DNA of 64,000 nucleotides from the NCBI RefSeq assembly GCF_021726515.1, contig NZ_JAKKCJ010000001.1, positions 434,001 to 498,000 on the forward strand. Direction: 5' to 3'. Positions 54,317 through 63,567 of this stretch are shown here, one piece after another; position 1 is the stretch's first letter, and the number at the start of each line of letters is the position of its first letter. Under the pieces are notes generated by a model. That model made no database searches, was not told the origin of the DNA, and saw only the letters and a program-made list of their open reading frames with translations. A program made the translations under genes and the position numbers. The DNA is from Vibrio sp. CK2-1 (GTDB taxonomy: Bacteria > Pseudomonadota > Gammaproteobacteria > Enterobacterales > Vibrionaceae).

Positions 54317-55312
54317 TTATAGGTTTCTTATTCTGTCAATGTATGAGCGACTCCATGGGTAATTTTCATATACTTCTTTATAAATTGGTTCAACAGATTT
54401 TTGATTCCATTGAACAAACTCTTTATTTGGATAGATAATCTCCATACCATGATCTTTAAAGAAATCCATTGTTGATTCATTTTCTGCGATTGTAAGTTTA
54501 GATGCTAATTTACCAAAACTGGCTGCTTCTTCTTCAATAATCACTTGTTGCTCAGAGGTTAACTGTTCAAAAAATTTTTTATTCATACCAAAGTTAATAG
54601 AAGTAAACATATGATTGGTTACGATCACATATTTTTGCACTTCATAATAACCTTGAGATTTAATGATACTAACAGGGCCTTCTTGAGCATCAACCACACC
54701 TTGTTCTAGTGCAGTAAATACTTCAGTAAAGGACATCGTTTGTGCATTGACCCCTAATTGGTTTGCCATAGAAACAAACGTTGTCGCGTTAGGGATACGT
54801 AAACGTATTCCTTTGTAATCTTCTGGCGAGTTAATTGGTTTATTCGAGGTTATTTCTCTAAAACCAAGTACAGCATCGCTTAAATGCTTAACACCATAAG
54901 CTTCAAATGTAATTGAAATCTCTTTCGCGACATCAGAATCATAGAATTTTTGGACATGTTCATAATCTCTAAACAAGAAAGGCAATTCAACAAAACCAAG
55001 TTTGTAGTCCAAATCTTGCATTAAAGAACCGAATAACGCCGCTTGAATTGTGCCGTTACGAATGCCGTTGATCATTTGGCGTTCATTACCTAATGCAGCA
55101 TTAGAAAAAATTTTCACTTCAATATGACCATCAGAACGCTGTTCAACATTTTGTTTAAATTTCAGTAGCGCTTGATGATGAGGGTGATTATCAGGGAAGT
55201 AATGAGCGATTTTGATTTCAACCTTATCGTTGTCAAATAAACCCATAAAGGCGTAAGACTGTAGGGGGATTAAACATATTAAAATCAATAGTAACTTTTT
55301 AAATTTGAGCAT
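54317..55312 (-). CDS. TRAP transporter substrate-binding protein (DctP), second copy
   Basis: A 331-residue periplasmic DctP protein with signal peptide (about residues 1-21). The carboxylate-binding arginine lies in GIRLRIPNATTF, followed by GVNAQTMSFTEVFTALEQGV. It is a close paralogue of the protein at 47532 but stands alone, divergent from the operon at 55537. The permease genes on the same strand at 62260-64000 are the likely partners. An ATTGGT-N3-ACCAAT palindrome lies 26 bases upstream of its start. Confidence 0.93.
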   Translation of the reverse strand: MLKFKKLLLILICLIPLQSYAFMGLFDNDKVEIKIAHYFPDNHPHHQALLKFKQNVEQRSDGHIEVKIFSNAALGNERQMINGIRNGTIQAALFGSLMQDLDYKLGFVELPFLFRDYEHVQKFYDSDVAKEISITFEAYGVKHLSDAVLGFREITSNKPINSPEDYKGIRLRIPNATTFVSMANQLGVNAQTMSFTEVFTALEQGVVDAQEGPVSIIKSQGYYEVQKYVIVTNHMFTSINFGMNKKFFEQLTSEQQVIIEEEAASFGKLASKLTIAENESTMDFFKDHGMEIIYPNKEFVQWNQKSVEPIYKEVYENYPWSRSYIDRIRNL

Positions 55313-55337
55313 TTAGTTCTCCTTGTTATGATTTGCT

Positions 55338-55352
55338 ATTGGTACTACCAAT
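55338..55352. promoter_or_regulatory. FadR-type GntR operator at the DctP gene
   Basis: ATTGGTACTACCAAT is a perfect 15-bp palindrome around a central C. It lies just upstream of the DctP start and belongs to a set of three with the sites at 55493 and 62071. Confidence 0.8.
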
Positions 55353-55492
55353 ATTGTCACTATAGATCATTTATCTAAGAATGGTTATGTGAGAAATGTT
55401 CATTTTGTGACCTCCGGCAATGATTGATATTTAAGTTATTCCGTGGGTATTGACAAGAATGAGGCTCAGGTTCAAATTATAACTAGACTTAA

Positions 55493-55505
55493 TTGGTAGC
55501 ACCAA
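55493..55505. promoter_or_regulatory. FadR-type GntR operator at the CoA-transferase operon
   Basis: TTGGTAGCACCAA has the same TTGGT-N3-ACCAA layout and lies 32 bases before the first gene of the operon at 55537. Confidence 0.8.
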
Positions 55506-55536
55506 ATTAATAATGTTAATAACTAAAGGATAAAAT

Positions 55537-56682
55537 ATGATTACGCTTAAAGGTATTACTTGGAACCATACTCGTGGCTTTACTCCTATGGTGGCAACGG
55601 CTCAACGTTTTGAAGAGTTGAATCCAGATGTACGTATTGTTTGGGAAAAACGTTCACTCCAAGCTTTTGCTGATGAACCCATTGATCAGTTAGCTGAACG
55701 CTATGATTTACTGGTCATTGATCACCCATGGGCTGGATTTGCTGCAAAAACGGGTGTAATTGAAGCTTTAGATAATATTTTGCCAAGTGAGTTTTTAGCG
55801 GATCAGGCGGAACACTCGGTCGGCTACTCTCATGAAAGTTATTCTTACAATGACCAGCAGTGGGCCTTAGCTATGGATGCAGCAACACCTGTAGCCTCTG
55901 CTCGTATGGATCTCTTGACGGCAAATAGTTTTACTATGCCACAAACCTGGGATGACCTAATGGCCGTGGCTAAAAAAGGTATGGTGGCAGTGCCTTCTAT
56001 TCCACAAGATACGTTAATGAATTTTTATATGCTTTGTTGTACTTTGGGTGAAGACCCTTGCGTACAAGCTGATAAAGTCGTTAGTGATGAGGTGGGAATT
56101 ACAGCGTTAGAAATGTTGCGTGAGTTGTCTAGTTATTTGGATCCTGATTGCTTTGACTGGAATCCAATCAAAGTTTACGAAGCGATGACTCAAACCGATA
56201 AATTTGCTTATTGCCCATTCGCTTATGGTTATTCTAATTATGCGAAACCAGGTTATGCACGTAAAATTTTAAAATTCTCAGATACAGTGGATTTGAATGG
56301 TAATGGACGTTTAATTACAACTATTGGTGGTACAGGTTTCGCGGTTTCCGCGAAATGTCAGCATAAAGATATTGCGGCGCAGTATGCCACCTTTGTTGCT
56401 AACCCTGAAATGCAAGCCAACTTCTTTATTGAATTTGGTGGTCAGCCAGGCCATCGTTATGCTTGGGAAAGTGAGTTTGCTAATAAAACATCAAATCAAT
56501 ATTTTACCGATACTTTGCCGACTCTTGAGCGTGCTTACCTTCGTCCACGTTATGCAGGCCATATGTATTTCCAAGATAATGCTGGGGCTCCGATTCGTGA
56601 GTATTTAATGAAAGGTGGTGATGCTAAAGCACTACTTACACGATTGAATCATTTGTATGTCGAATCTAAAGGAATCAAATAA
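55537..56682 (+). CDS. Solute-binding-protein-like protein without a signal peptide
   Basis: A 381-residue protein resembling the mature part of family 1 ABC binding proteins ([20 protein letters not shown] at the start; [20 protein letters not shown] and [20 protein letters not shown] further on). There is no signal peptide, and an in-frame TAA at 55531-55533, two codons upstream, rules out a longer start. AAGGA precedes the ATG. It should stay in the cytoplasm, so it is probably not an importer receptor; a soluble ligand-binding or chaperone-like role is possible. It is the first gene of an operon with two CoA-transferases and an enoyl-CoA hydratase; its stop overlaps the next start. Confidence 0.85.
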   Translation: MITLKGITWNHTRGFTPMVATAQRFEELNPDVRIVWEKRSLQAFADEPIDQLAERYDLLVIDHPWAGFAAKTGVIEALDNILPSEFLADQAEHSVGYSHESYSYNDQQWALAMDAATPVASARMDLLTANSFTMPQTWDDLMAVAKKGMVAVPSIPQDTLMNFYMLCCTLGEDPCVQADKVVSDEVGITALEMLRELSSYLDPDCFDWNPIKVYEAMTQTDKFAYCPFAYGYSNYAKPGYARKILKFSDTVDLNGNGRLITTIGGTGFAVSAKCQHKDIAAQYATFVANPEMQANFFIEFGGQPGHRYAWESEFANKTSNQYFTDTLPTLERAYLRPRYAGHMYFQDNAGAPIREYLMKGGDAKALLTRLNHLYVESKGIK

Positions 56683-57827
56683 TGAAACTTCCTCTTGAGG
56701 GCATCACAATCCTTGAGTTTAGCCAATATATGGCAGGTCCTTATGCTGGACTGCGTCTAGCTGATCTCGGAGCGAGAGTGATTAAAGTCGAGCGCCCAAA
56801 GTATGGTGACGCTTGTCGCCAATTAGTGACTAAAAACATGAAGGCGGGAGATGATAGCGTTCTATTTCATACCGCGAACCGTAATAAAGAGTCTTTTCAA
56901 GCAAATTTAAAGGATCCTGCGGATGTTGAAATTGTCAAAAAATTAATTGGGAAAGTAGATGTTATTACCCATAACTTTCGGCCTGGGATTATGGAACGCT
57001 TAGGCTTAGATTTTGATTCAGTGAAAAACCTGAACCCTAAATTGATTTATGCTGAAATTAGTGGCTATGGCACAGAAGGCCCGTGGCGGAATAAACCAGG
57101 TCAAGATCTTCTGGCGCAAGCTTTATCTGGCTTAACGTGGCTTACGGGAAACAAAGAGCAAAACCCGATCCCATTTGGTGCTGCTGTGGCTGACATGGTT
57201 TGTGGATCAAATTTAGTTCAAGCCATTCTTGCTGCTCTAGTACGCCGTAACCGCAAAGATATCGGTGCTAAAATTGAGATCAGCTTAATCGAATCAATTT
57301 TAGATTTTCAATTTGAAGGTTTAACCGCTTATTTGAATAAACCTGAGTTGAAACCGCAGCGTAGCCATATTGCTAATGCACATACTTACCTTGGAGCTCC
57401 TTATGGAATATACGGGACTCAAGATTGGTACATTGCATTAGCTATGGGTTCTATGGCGGAATTGTCTCAATTATTGGATTGCCCACAATTAAGTCAATAT
57501 ACCACAGACAATCGTTATTTCACTGAACGTGATGAGGCTAAAGCAGTGATTGCTGAGGTACTGAAAACCAAAACGACAGCGGAGTGGTTGAGTATTTTAG
57601 AGCCTGCAGGCTATTGGTGTTCAGATATTTATGATTATAAGAAACTGATGGCGAGTAAAGGGTATCAAGCACTACAAATGGAACAACAAGTTGTCAGAGG
57701 TGAAGAGATCAAACTGATAACAACGCGTTGTCCAATTCGCATAAATGGCCAACGTCTAACGAGTGATAAAGCTGCCCCAGTGTTAGGCAGTGGAAATGCC
57801 AGAATAGGAAAGGAGTTTGGACTATGA
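56682..57827 (+). CDS. CaiB/BaiF family III CoA-transferase, first copy
   Basis: A 381-residue class III CoA-transferase that moves CoA between carboxylic acids. The catalytic aspartate is Asp171 in [10 protein letters not shown]. Other motifs are [35 protein letters not shown] and [10 protein letters not shown]. It overlaps the preceding stop and the next start (ATGA), so translation is coupled. The operon suggests activation of an imported carboxylic acid for the enoyl-CoA hydratase; the acid is unknown. Confidence 0.94.
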   Translation: MKLPLEGITILEFSQYMAGPYAGLRLADLGARVIKVERPKYGDACRQLVTKNMKAGDDSVLFHTANRNKESFQANLKDPADVEIVKKLIGKVDVITHNFRPGIMERLGLDFDSVKNLNPKLIYAEISGYGTEGPWRNKPGQDLLAQALSGLTWLTGNKEQNPIPFGAAVADMVCGSNLVQAILAALVRRNRKDIGAKIEISLIESILDFQFEGLTAYLNKPELKPQRSHIANAHTYLGAPYGIYGTQDWYIALAMGSMAELSQLLDCPQLSQYTTDNRYFTERDEAKAVIAEVLKTKTTAEWLSILEPAGYWCSDIYDYKKLMASKGYQALQMEQQVVRGEEIKLITTRCPIRINGQRLTSDKAAPVLGSGNARIGKEFGL

Positions 57828-58981
57828 ATTTTCCCTTAGAGGGAGTGACGGTTTTGGACTTCACTCAATTATTGTCTGGCCCATTAGCCACTCTTCGACT
57901 TGCTGATCTTGGTGCGCGTATCATTAAAGTTGAGCATAAAGATAAAGGCGATTTATCGCGTTCACTGTACGGTGAGTCAGTAGAACTTTGTGGTGATTCT
58001 GCTTTTTTCCAAGCGATAAACCGTAATAAAGAAAGCTTAGAGCTGAATTTAAAAGATCCTCAGTCATTGGAGTTTGTGTATCAACTTGTGCAGCAGGTGG
58101 ATGTGGTGACACATAATTTTAGACCGGGAGTAATGCAACGTCTTGGGTTAGATTATGAGATCTTAAAACAACATAATCCCAAATTAATTTATGCGTCTGT
58201 TTCTGGTTATGGAGCGGATGGTCCATTGGCTAGTAAGCCAGGACAAGATTTGTTAGTTCAAGCTATGTCAGCGTTCGTATGGCAATCAGGTAACGATGAA
58301 GATGGTCCAGTTCCTGTTGGGTTGGCGCTCGCAGATATGTTCGCGGGTGGCCAATTAGTTCAAGGTATTTTAGCTGCTTTAGTTAGTGGAGAGAGTACTG
58401 AAGTGGAAGTCAGCATGTTGGAAGCTATGTTAGATTTTCAGTTTGAACCCTTAACCCTCTTTTATCAAGATGGTGGCCAACCCGTTGTACGAGGAGATGT
58501 AAATGGGGCACACCCATTGGTTGCCGCTCCCTATGGCCTGTATCAAACACAAAATGGCTTTATGGTGTTAGCCATGGGGTCAATTAGCAAGTTGGCCGAA
58601 TTGCTTGAGAGTGATGCCTTGGCACAATTCGATGATCCTACTCAATGGTATCCACAGAGAGATAAAGTGAAGCAAGTATTGAAAAATTTATTGCTTACCA
58701 ATACTACTCAGCATTGGTTGTCGATTCTTGAACCGGCTGATATATGGTGTGCTGAAGTGCTCGATTGGCAGCAAATGCTGCAACATGATGGCTTTAAGGT
58801 ATTAGATATGCTGCAAACAGTGGAGTGCGGCAATGGGCAAATGTACCAAACAACACGTTGTCCAATTCGTATTGATGGTGAGGTTTTTAAATCAGAAGTC
58901 GGTGCGCCTGTACTCGGCCAACATAATCACTTATTGCAACAAGAATTCAGCTACAAGTTGGAGTCTAATTATGAGCAATGA
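57824..58981 (+). CDS. CaiB/BaiF family III CoA-transferase, second copy
   Basis: A 385-residue class III CoA-transferase, a tandem paralogue of the previous gene. Asp171 in [10 protein letters not shown] is the catalytic residue at the same position, with [20 protein letters not shown] and [15 protein letters not shown]. The two copies may form a heteromer or act on different acids. Its start overlaps the previous gene by four bases and its end overlaps the hydratase start by 11. Confidence 0.94.
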   Translation: MNFPLEGVTVLDFTQLLSGPLATLRLADLGARIIKVEHKDKGDLSRSLYGESVELCGDSAFFQAINRNKESLELNLKDPQSLEFVYQLVQQVDVVTHNFRPGVMQRLGLDYEILKQHNPKLIYASVSGYGADGPLASKPGQDLLVQAMSAFVWQSGNDEDGPVPVGLALADMFAGGQLVQGILAALVSGESTEVEVSMLEAMLDFQFEPLTLFYQDGGQPVVRGDVNGAHPLVAAPYGLYQTQNGFMVLAMGSISKLAELLESDALAQFDDPTQWYPQRDKVKQVLKNLLLTNTTQHWLSILEPADIWCAEVLDWQQMLQHDGFKVLDMLQTVECGNGQMYQTTRCPIRIDGEVFKSEVGAPVLGQHNHLLQQEFSYKLESNYEQ

Positions 58982-59756
58982 CAATTGGATACAATATAGC
59001 CGCCAAGATAAAGTGGGAGTCATTACGTTAAATCGCTCACCAGTGAATGCGTATAACTTTATTTTTCATCAACAATTAAATACATTATTGACTGAGGTAG
59101 AGCAAGATGAACAAGTGAATTGCGTGATCTTTCGTAGTTCTTCTGAAAAGTTTTTCTGTGCTGGTGCAGATATTAAGGAGTTTCAAGCTAACTCTACCAA
59201 AGCTAATCAGCAGATGGTGGATATGGCACGAGCTAATTTAGCCTTACTTGATCAGAGTAAAAAAATCTACATTGCAGAGGTGGCGGGGCATTGCATGGGA
59301 GGCGGTTTAGAGATTGCCTTAGCGTGTGATTTTCGTTTCGCTGCAGAAGGAAGTTATTTAATTGGTATGTCTGAAATTAAACTAGGTTTGATTCCGGGGA
59401 ATGGCGGAACACAACGATTGGTGAGACTGATCGGCAAAGTGAAAGCGTTAGAACTGTTATTGACTGGAGATAATATTTCACCGCAAACCGCTCACCAATT
59501 AGGCTTGCTGAACTGTCTTCACCCTAAAGCCGAATTAGCACAAGTAACGCTGGATTTTGCGCTTAAATTGGCTTTTGGCCCCGCGTTAGCGAATGCAGCG
59601 ACCAAGCAAGCAGTCTCAGTCGGTGCAGAGCTATCGTTGGCTGATGGACTCAAGCTAGAGCACCAGCTTGCTGATGCATTATGCCATTCTCAGGATGCCA
59701 AAGAAGGGTTTGTGGCCTTTGTCGAGAAACGGACTCCGGTGTATTGCGGTAAATAG
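58971..59756 (+). CDS. Enoyl-CoA hydratase/isomerase (crotonase family)
   Basis: A 261-residue crotonase. The oxyanion-hole strands are CAGADIKEF and GHCMGGGLEIALACDFRF. Both catalytic glutamates of true hydratases are present: Glu114 (GGGLEIAL) and Glu135 (MSEIKLGLIPGNGGTQRL). The frame is open further upstream, but the ATG at 58971 gives the normal length and overlaps the preceding stop by 11 bases. It probably hydrates the CoA thioester made by the transferases. A terminator follows at 59788. Confidence 0.95.
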   Translation: MSNDNWIQYSRQDKVGVITLNRSPVNAYNFIFHQQLNTLLTEVEQDEQVNCVIFRSSSEKFFCAGADIKEFQANSTKANQQMVDMARANLALLDQSKKIYIAEVAGHCMGGGLEIALACDFRFAAEGSYLIGMSEIKLGLIPGNGGTQRLVRLIGKVKALELLLTGDNISPQTAHQLGLLNCLHPKAELAQVTLDFALKLAFGPALANAATKQAVSVGAELSLADGLKLEHQLADALCHSQDAKEGFVAFVEKRTPVYCGK

Positions 59757-59787
59757 CAATTACTTCAAGTCTGTTGAGGATAAGTGT

Positions 59788-59817
59788 AAACTGAGTCGAA
59801 AGGCTCAGTTTTTTTAT
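59788..59817 (+). terminator. Rho-independent terminator after the hydratase gene
   Basis: AAACTGAG (59788-59795) pairs with CTCAGTTT (59804-59811), followed by a T run. It ends the CoA-transferase operon 14 bases before the GntR gene. Confidence 0.85.
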
Positions 59818-59830
59818 TAGTAGGTATCCT

Positions 59831-60505
59831 TTGTTGACGGCCACAGAAGACATTATTGATTTATTGGGAAAAAAAATTGTTCAAGGTGAATTTGTTCCTT
59901 ATGAAAAATTACCGACTGAACGTGATCTAGCCGTTCAATACGGTGTTGCTCGTGGGCGAGTTAGAGAAGCGTTACGTGGATTGGCTATGGCGGGGCTGAT
60001 TGAGATTAAACGTGGGAGTGGTACCTTTGTACGTCATCCAGACCAATGGGTAGATTCTCTGACAGTACGTTGGGCATTTGGAGGTACAGATTCTTCAATG
60101 GAAGATCTGTTGGATGTTCGTGATGTACTGGAAAAAGGCATTTATGAGCAAGCTTATGATTTATGTAATAATTTGGATTTAGAGAATATTAATGCCAAGT
60201 TAGATGATATTTATGCTGCGTCTTCGCAATCTAATCCAGTATTTGCGGACTCATTAGATGCTTTTGATCTTCAATTGGCACAAATTTCAAGAAACGTACT
60301 TTTTTTGCGATTGTTTCAGATGCTATTAATTTTAAGACGTCAAAAAGTAGAGCATATCTTAAGTGTTAAAGGTAGCCGAGAGCAAAGTCTGCAATTACGT
60401 GAGCAACTTTATTGGAGTTTTAAAAATCGAGATAAAGAACAAGCTTTAATGGCGATAGATACATTTTTTGCCAAAGCAAAGAGTTTTGCCCAAGCATTGA
60501 AATAA
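59831..60505 (+). CDS. GntR/FadR-subfamily regulator of the CoA-transferase unit
   Basis: A 224-225 residue GntR regulator with an N-terminal winged helix (YEKLPTERDLAVQYGVARGR at about residues 23-42, then GLIEIKRGSGTFVRHPDQW) and a C-terminal FCD-type domain. No ATG lies near the expected N-terminus; the start is TTG at 59831 or 59834, with AGG at 59822-59824. FadR-type proteins bind TGGT-N3-ACCA palindromes, and three such sites (55338, 55493, 62071) surround it, making it the likely local regulator. The effector may be the acid or its CoA ester. Confidence 0.88.
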   Translation: MLTATEDIIDLLGKKIVQGEFVPYEKLPTERDLAVQYGVARGRVREALRGLAMAGLIEIKRGSGTFVRHPDQWVDSLTVRWAFGGTDSSMEDLLDVRDVLEKGIYEQAYDLCNNLDLENINAKLDDIYAASSQSNPVFADSLDAFDLQLAQISRNVLFLRLFQMLLILRRQKVEHILSVKGSREQSLQLREQLYWSFKNRDKEQALMAIDTFFAKAKSFAQALK

Positions 60506-60515
60506 TTGAGATGAA

Positions 60516-60543
60516 ACAAACACAGCTTTTAGGCTGTGTTTGT
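60516..60543. terminator. Bidirectional terminator between GntR and aldehyde dehydrogenase genes
   Basis: ACAAACACAGC (60516-60526) pairs with GCTGTGTTTGT (60533-60543) around a six-base loop, between converging genes. Confidence 0.8.
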
Positions 60544-60572
60544 ATTTCAGATATCTATAGAAATAACATGTT

Positions 60573-62024
60573 TTACTTGTAATCCCAGTAAATGGTCCGT
60601 TTTTGTAAGTAGTTCTCTAGCCCATGAATACCGTCTTCACCACCTGTACCACTGCGTTTATGTCCAGAATGGTATCCTTGAACGTACCCTACAATTTGTT
60701 TGTTAACAAAGATGGTGCCGACTTCAAAGTGATTGAATGCGTGCATTATCTTATTAATGTCTTGAGTATAAAGATAACCAGAAAGGGCATCTTCACGATC
60801 ATTGGCTATATCTAAAGCTTCTTCATAACTAGAAATGCGGATAATAGGCATCACAGGTGCAAAGAGCTCATGTTTAACAACTGGCATATCACGGGTTACT
60901 CCGGTGAGAATGGTAGGTTCAAACCAGAATCCTTTTTCGAATTCAGCACCACTTGGTCGGCCCCCACCAACAATAGCTTCTGCGCCTTGCTCAATCGAAG
61001 CCTGTACCAATTTTCCCACTCTATCTAAACCTTGTTGAGTTACACTGGGCCCCATATTGACGTCAGACATAGGATTACCAATAGTGATTTGTCGAGTTTT
61101 CTCTGCGACTTTTTGAATGAACTCATCGGCAACTTCATCTTCAACTAAAACCATTTCATTACAGATACAGACTTGCCCACAGTTAGCAAAGCGTGAGGTA
61201 ACAGCAGCCTGAGCCGCTTTTTCAATATCTGCATCTTTGAGTACAATAAATGCCGCTTTCCCACCGAGTTCAAGTACAAGACCTGCAACGTTATCCGCCG
61301 CAGATTTATAGATTGCTTGTCCTGCTTGTGTGCTACCAGTTAAAGAAATAAGACGGGTGAGTGGGTGTGTTACTAAGTGTGAGCTTACTTTAATACCGGA
61401 ACCACTAACTAAATTAATAACACCAGCAGGAATACCTACGTCATCGACTACTTTACAAAATTCTACAGCGGTGACAGGAGTCGCTTCATGCGCTTTAAGC
61501 ACAATGGTATTTCCGGTGACTAAGGCTGGGCCCACTTTACGCCCAATCAGAGCAAGAGGGTAGTTATAAGCACATAGACCCAAACAGACACCATAAGGAA
61601 CTTTCGTGATCATTAACTGCTCATTTGGGTTATCTGAAGGGAAAATTTCACCTTGAATACGACGAGCGGCTTCTGCAGAGTAAGTTAAATAATTTAAAGT
61701 GTCGTCAAATTCTCCATAAGCTTCTGCTAAGGTTTTACCTTGTTCAATAACTAATAAATGTGCAAAATGATCACGCTTAAGCTTTAAAGCCTCTACTAAT
61801 TTGAAAATATAGTGTCCACGTTGAATAGCAGGTAAAATTTGCCATGCTTTTTGAGCTTTATGAGCTGACTCAAGCGCTAGATTGACTTCTATCTCTGTAC
61901 AATCAGGAACTTTAGCCCAAACTTCTTCTGTGGCTGGATTTACCACATCAAAAGTCTGGTGATTGGATGAATCTAACCAAGATCCATTTATATAGCAGGG
62001 GTAATAGGTGATCGAAGAGCTCAT
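60573..62024 (-). CDS. Aldehyde dehydrogenase (AldA-like, variant Asn motif)
   Basis: A 483-residue aldehyde dehydrogenase. Asn154 (in CAYNYP), Glu252 (LELGGKAA) and Cys286 (NCGQVCIC) form the active site. The usual WNFP around the asparagine is changed to YNYP, and the cofactor-site KPSE reads KAHE. The frame is open to 62099, but AAAGGA before the ATG at 62024 marks the start. It converges on GntR and has an ATTGGT-N3-ACCAAT operator 47 bases upstream. It may oxidise an aldehyde intermediate to the acid handled by the CoA-transferases; the substrate is unknown. Confidence 0.92.
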   Translation of the reverse strand: MSSSITYYPCYINGSWLDSSNHQTFDVVNPATEEVWAKVPDCTEIEVNLALESAHKAQKAWQILPAIQRGHYIFKLVEALKLKRDHFAHLLVIEQGKTLAEAYGEFDDTLNYLTYSAEAARRIQGEIFPSDNPNEQLMITKVPYGVCLGLCAYNYPLALIGRKVGPALVTGNTIVLKAHEATPVTAVEFCKVVDDVGIPAGVINLVSGSGIKVSSHLVTHPLTRLISLTGSTQAGQAIYKSAADNVAGLVLELGGKAAFIVLKDADIEKAAQAAVTSRFANCGQVCICNEMVLVEDEVADEFIQKVAEKTRQITIGNPMSDVNMGPSVTQQGLDRVGKLVQASIEQGAEAIVGGGRPSGAEFEKGFWFEPTILTGVTRDMPVVKHELFAPVMPIIRISSYEEALDIANDREDALSGYLYTQDINKIMHAFNHFEVGTIFVNKQIVGYVQGYHSGHKRSGTGGEDGIHGLENYLQKRTIYWDYK

Positions 62025-62070
62025 TTCAATATCCTTTCTCAATAAATGATAACTGAATATTACCTCCATT

Positions 62071-62085
62071 ATTGGTGGTACCAAT
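62071..62085. promoter_or_regulatory. FadR-type GntR operator at the aldehyde dehydrogenase gene
   Basis: ATTGGTGGTACCAAT has perfect ATTGGT and ACCAAT arms with a three-base spacer. It is the third member of the set with 55338 and 55493. Confidence 0.8.
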
Positions 62086-62114
62086 TTTGGGGTTGGCAAA
62101 ATGTGCTGGAGATC

Positions 62115-62137
62115 ATATATAAATTTTAAATTTATAT
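62115..62137. repeat. AT-only palindrome upstream of the aldehyde dehydrogenase
   Basis: ATATAAATTT and AAATTTATAT stand around one T within 62115-62137. It could be promoter DNA or a nucleoid-protein site; no further support is seen. Confidence 0.35.
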
Positions 62138-62259
62138 GGAAATTAGCTTTTAGAGCAGAGGTCTGAATATATAAACATTATCCAGCCCTCTTTTTATTAT
62201 CAGATCAAATACCGCATTAAACTTCAAACAGCGACATTCTTACTTTTTAGGCAACTATC

Positions 62260-63567
62260 TCACATTACTAACCCAAATGCGGTAGGAAGGGCCATCGAAA
62301 TAGCGGGTACATACGTTACTAACATTAAAATCATAAAAATAACGATGAAGAATGGGATTAGCGGTTTAATAATGGAATCAATCCCAATGCCACTCACTTT
62401 ACAGCCAGTAAAAAGTATTGGACCGACAGGTGGAGTAATTGTACCCAACGATAAGTTGAAGATCATTAAAATACCAAACTGAATTGGATCCATTCCTAAA
62501 TCCATACAAATAGGTAAAAATATAGGGGTGAAAATTAATACCGCCGGTGTGGGATCCATGAATGTGCCGATAAACAATAAAACAATATTGATAATGAGTA
62601 ATATCAAAATAGGATTGTCAGTGAGTAGTAATAACCCATCTGCGATCATGCTTGGTATTTGGGTAAATGCCATCACCCAAGACATGATTGAAGAGGTGCC
62701 AATCATAAAGATGACAATGGCAGTCATTTTAGCTGTATTTAAAAAAATAGTAGGTAAGTCTCTTAACTTTAATTGTCGATAACCAAAGCCGAGTATCATT
62801 GAGTACACTACTGCAATTGCTGAAGCTTCGGTTGCAGTAAATATTCCACCAAGAATACCACCAATGACAACTACAATTAGAGATAAGCTAGGTAGTGCTG
62901 CTATTGTAATTTCGATACATTCTTTGAGTGATAATGAGCTTTTACCCACATAACCAAGACGTTTACCCATAATAGCGGCAACGACCATAATTCCCAACCC
63001 CCATAAAATCCCAGGGACATAGCCACCGATAAATAACGCAGATACGGATACAGAGCCAGCTACCGTTGCATAAACAATTAAAGCGTTAGATGGAGGGATC
63101 AACATCCCTGTTGGGGCTGAGGCGATATTCACTGCGGTAGTAAATTTTGGATCGTAACCTTCTTTTTTTTGAATGGGTGCCATAACACCGCCAACAGCAG
63201 CACAAGAAGCTACACCGGAGCCACTGATGGAACCAAATAACATATTTGATACCACATTGGTTTGAGCTAAAGGAGCAGGAAAAAAATTACTAATTATTTT
63301 AGAAAAGTTAATGAGTCTTATGGCGATTCCACCATTATTCATAATATTGCCGGCTAATATAAAAAATGGAATGGCTAATAAGGCAAATGAATCTAATCCA
63401 ACAAACATACGTTGTGCGGAAGTTGTCAATGCTCCCTGATAAGGCAAAATACAAGTCATAGCAGCAAAGGAAGATATTCCGACAGCAATAGCAATGGGCG
63501 CGCCTAAGACCAGCAATAAAAATACTCCGATGAACATGACCAGTGAGGCCATTAATGTTAAATCCAT
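62260..63567 (-). CDS. TRAP transporter large permease subunit (DctM), second set
   Basis: A 435-residue DctM permease with about 12 helices. It has LVLGAPIAIAVGISSFAAMT at the start, the GSISGSGVASCAAVGGVMAP motif and NLSLGTITPPVGPILFTGC near the end. It overlaps the DctQ stop (TAATG). No binding-protein gene directly follows; the DctP gene at 54317, 7 kb downstream on the same strand and sharing operators with this unit, is the likely partner. Confidence 0.95.
   Translation of the reverse strand: MDLTLMASLVMFIGVFLLLVLGAPIAIAVGISSFAAMTCILPYQGALTTSAQRMFVGLDSFALLAIPFFILAGNIMNNGGIAIRLINFSKIISNFFPAPLAQTNVVSNMLFGSISGSGVASCAAVGGVMAPIQKKEGYDPKFTTAVNIASAPTGMLIPPSNALIVYATVAGSVSVSALFIGGYVPGILWGLGIMVVAAIMGKRLGYVGKSSLSLKECIEITIAALPSLSLIVVVIGGILGGIFTATEASAIAVVYSMILGFGYRQLKLRDLPTIFLNTAKMTAIVIFMIGTSSIMSWVMAFTQIPSMIADGLLLLTDNPILILLIINIVLLFIGTFMDPTPAVLIFTPIFLPICMDLGMDPIQFGILMIFNLSLGTITPPVGPILFTGCKVSGIGIDSIIKPLIPFFIVIFMILMLVTYVPAISMALPTAFGLVM

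Noticed and set aside
58833..58970. N-terminal extension of the enoyl-CoA hydratase
   Set aside because: It overlaps the CoA-transferase coding end by over 100 bases and lacks crotonase similarity.
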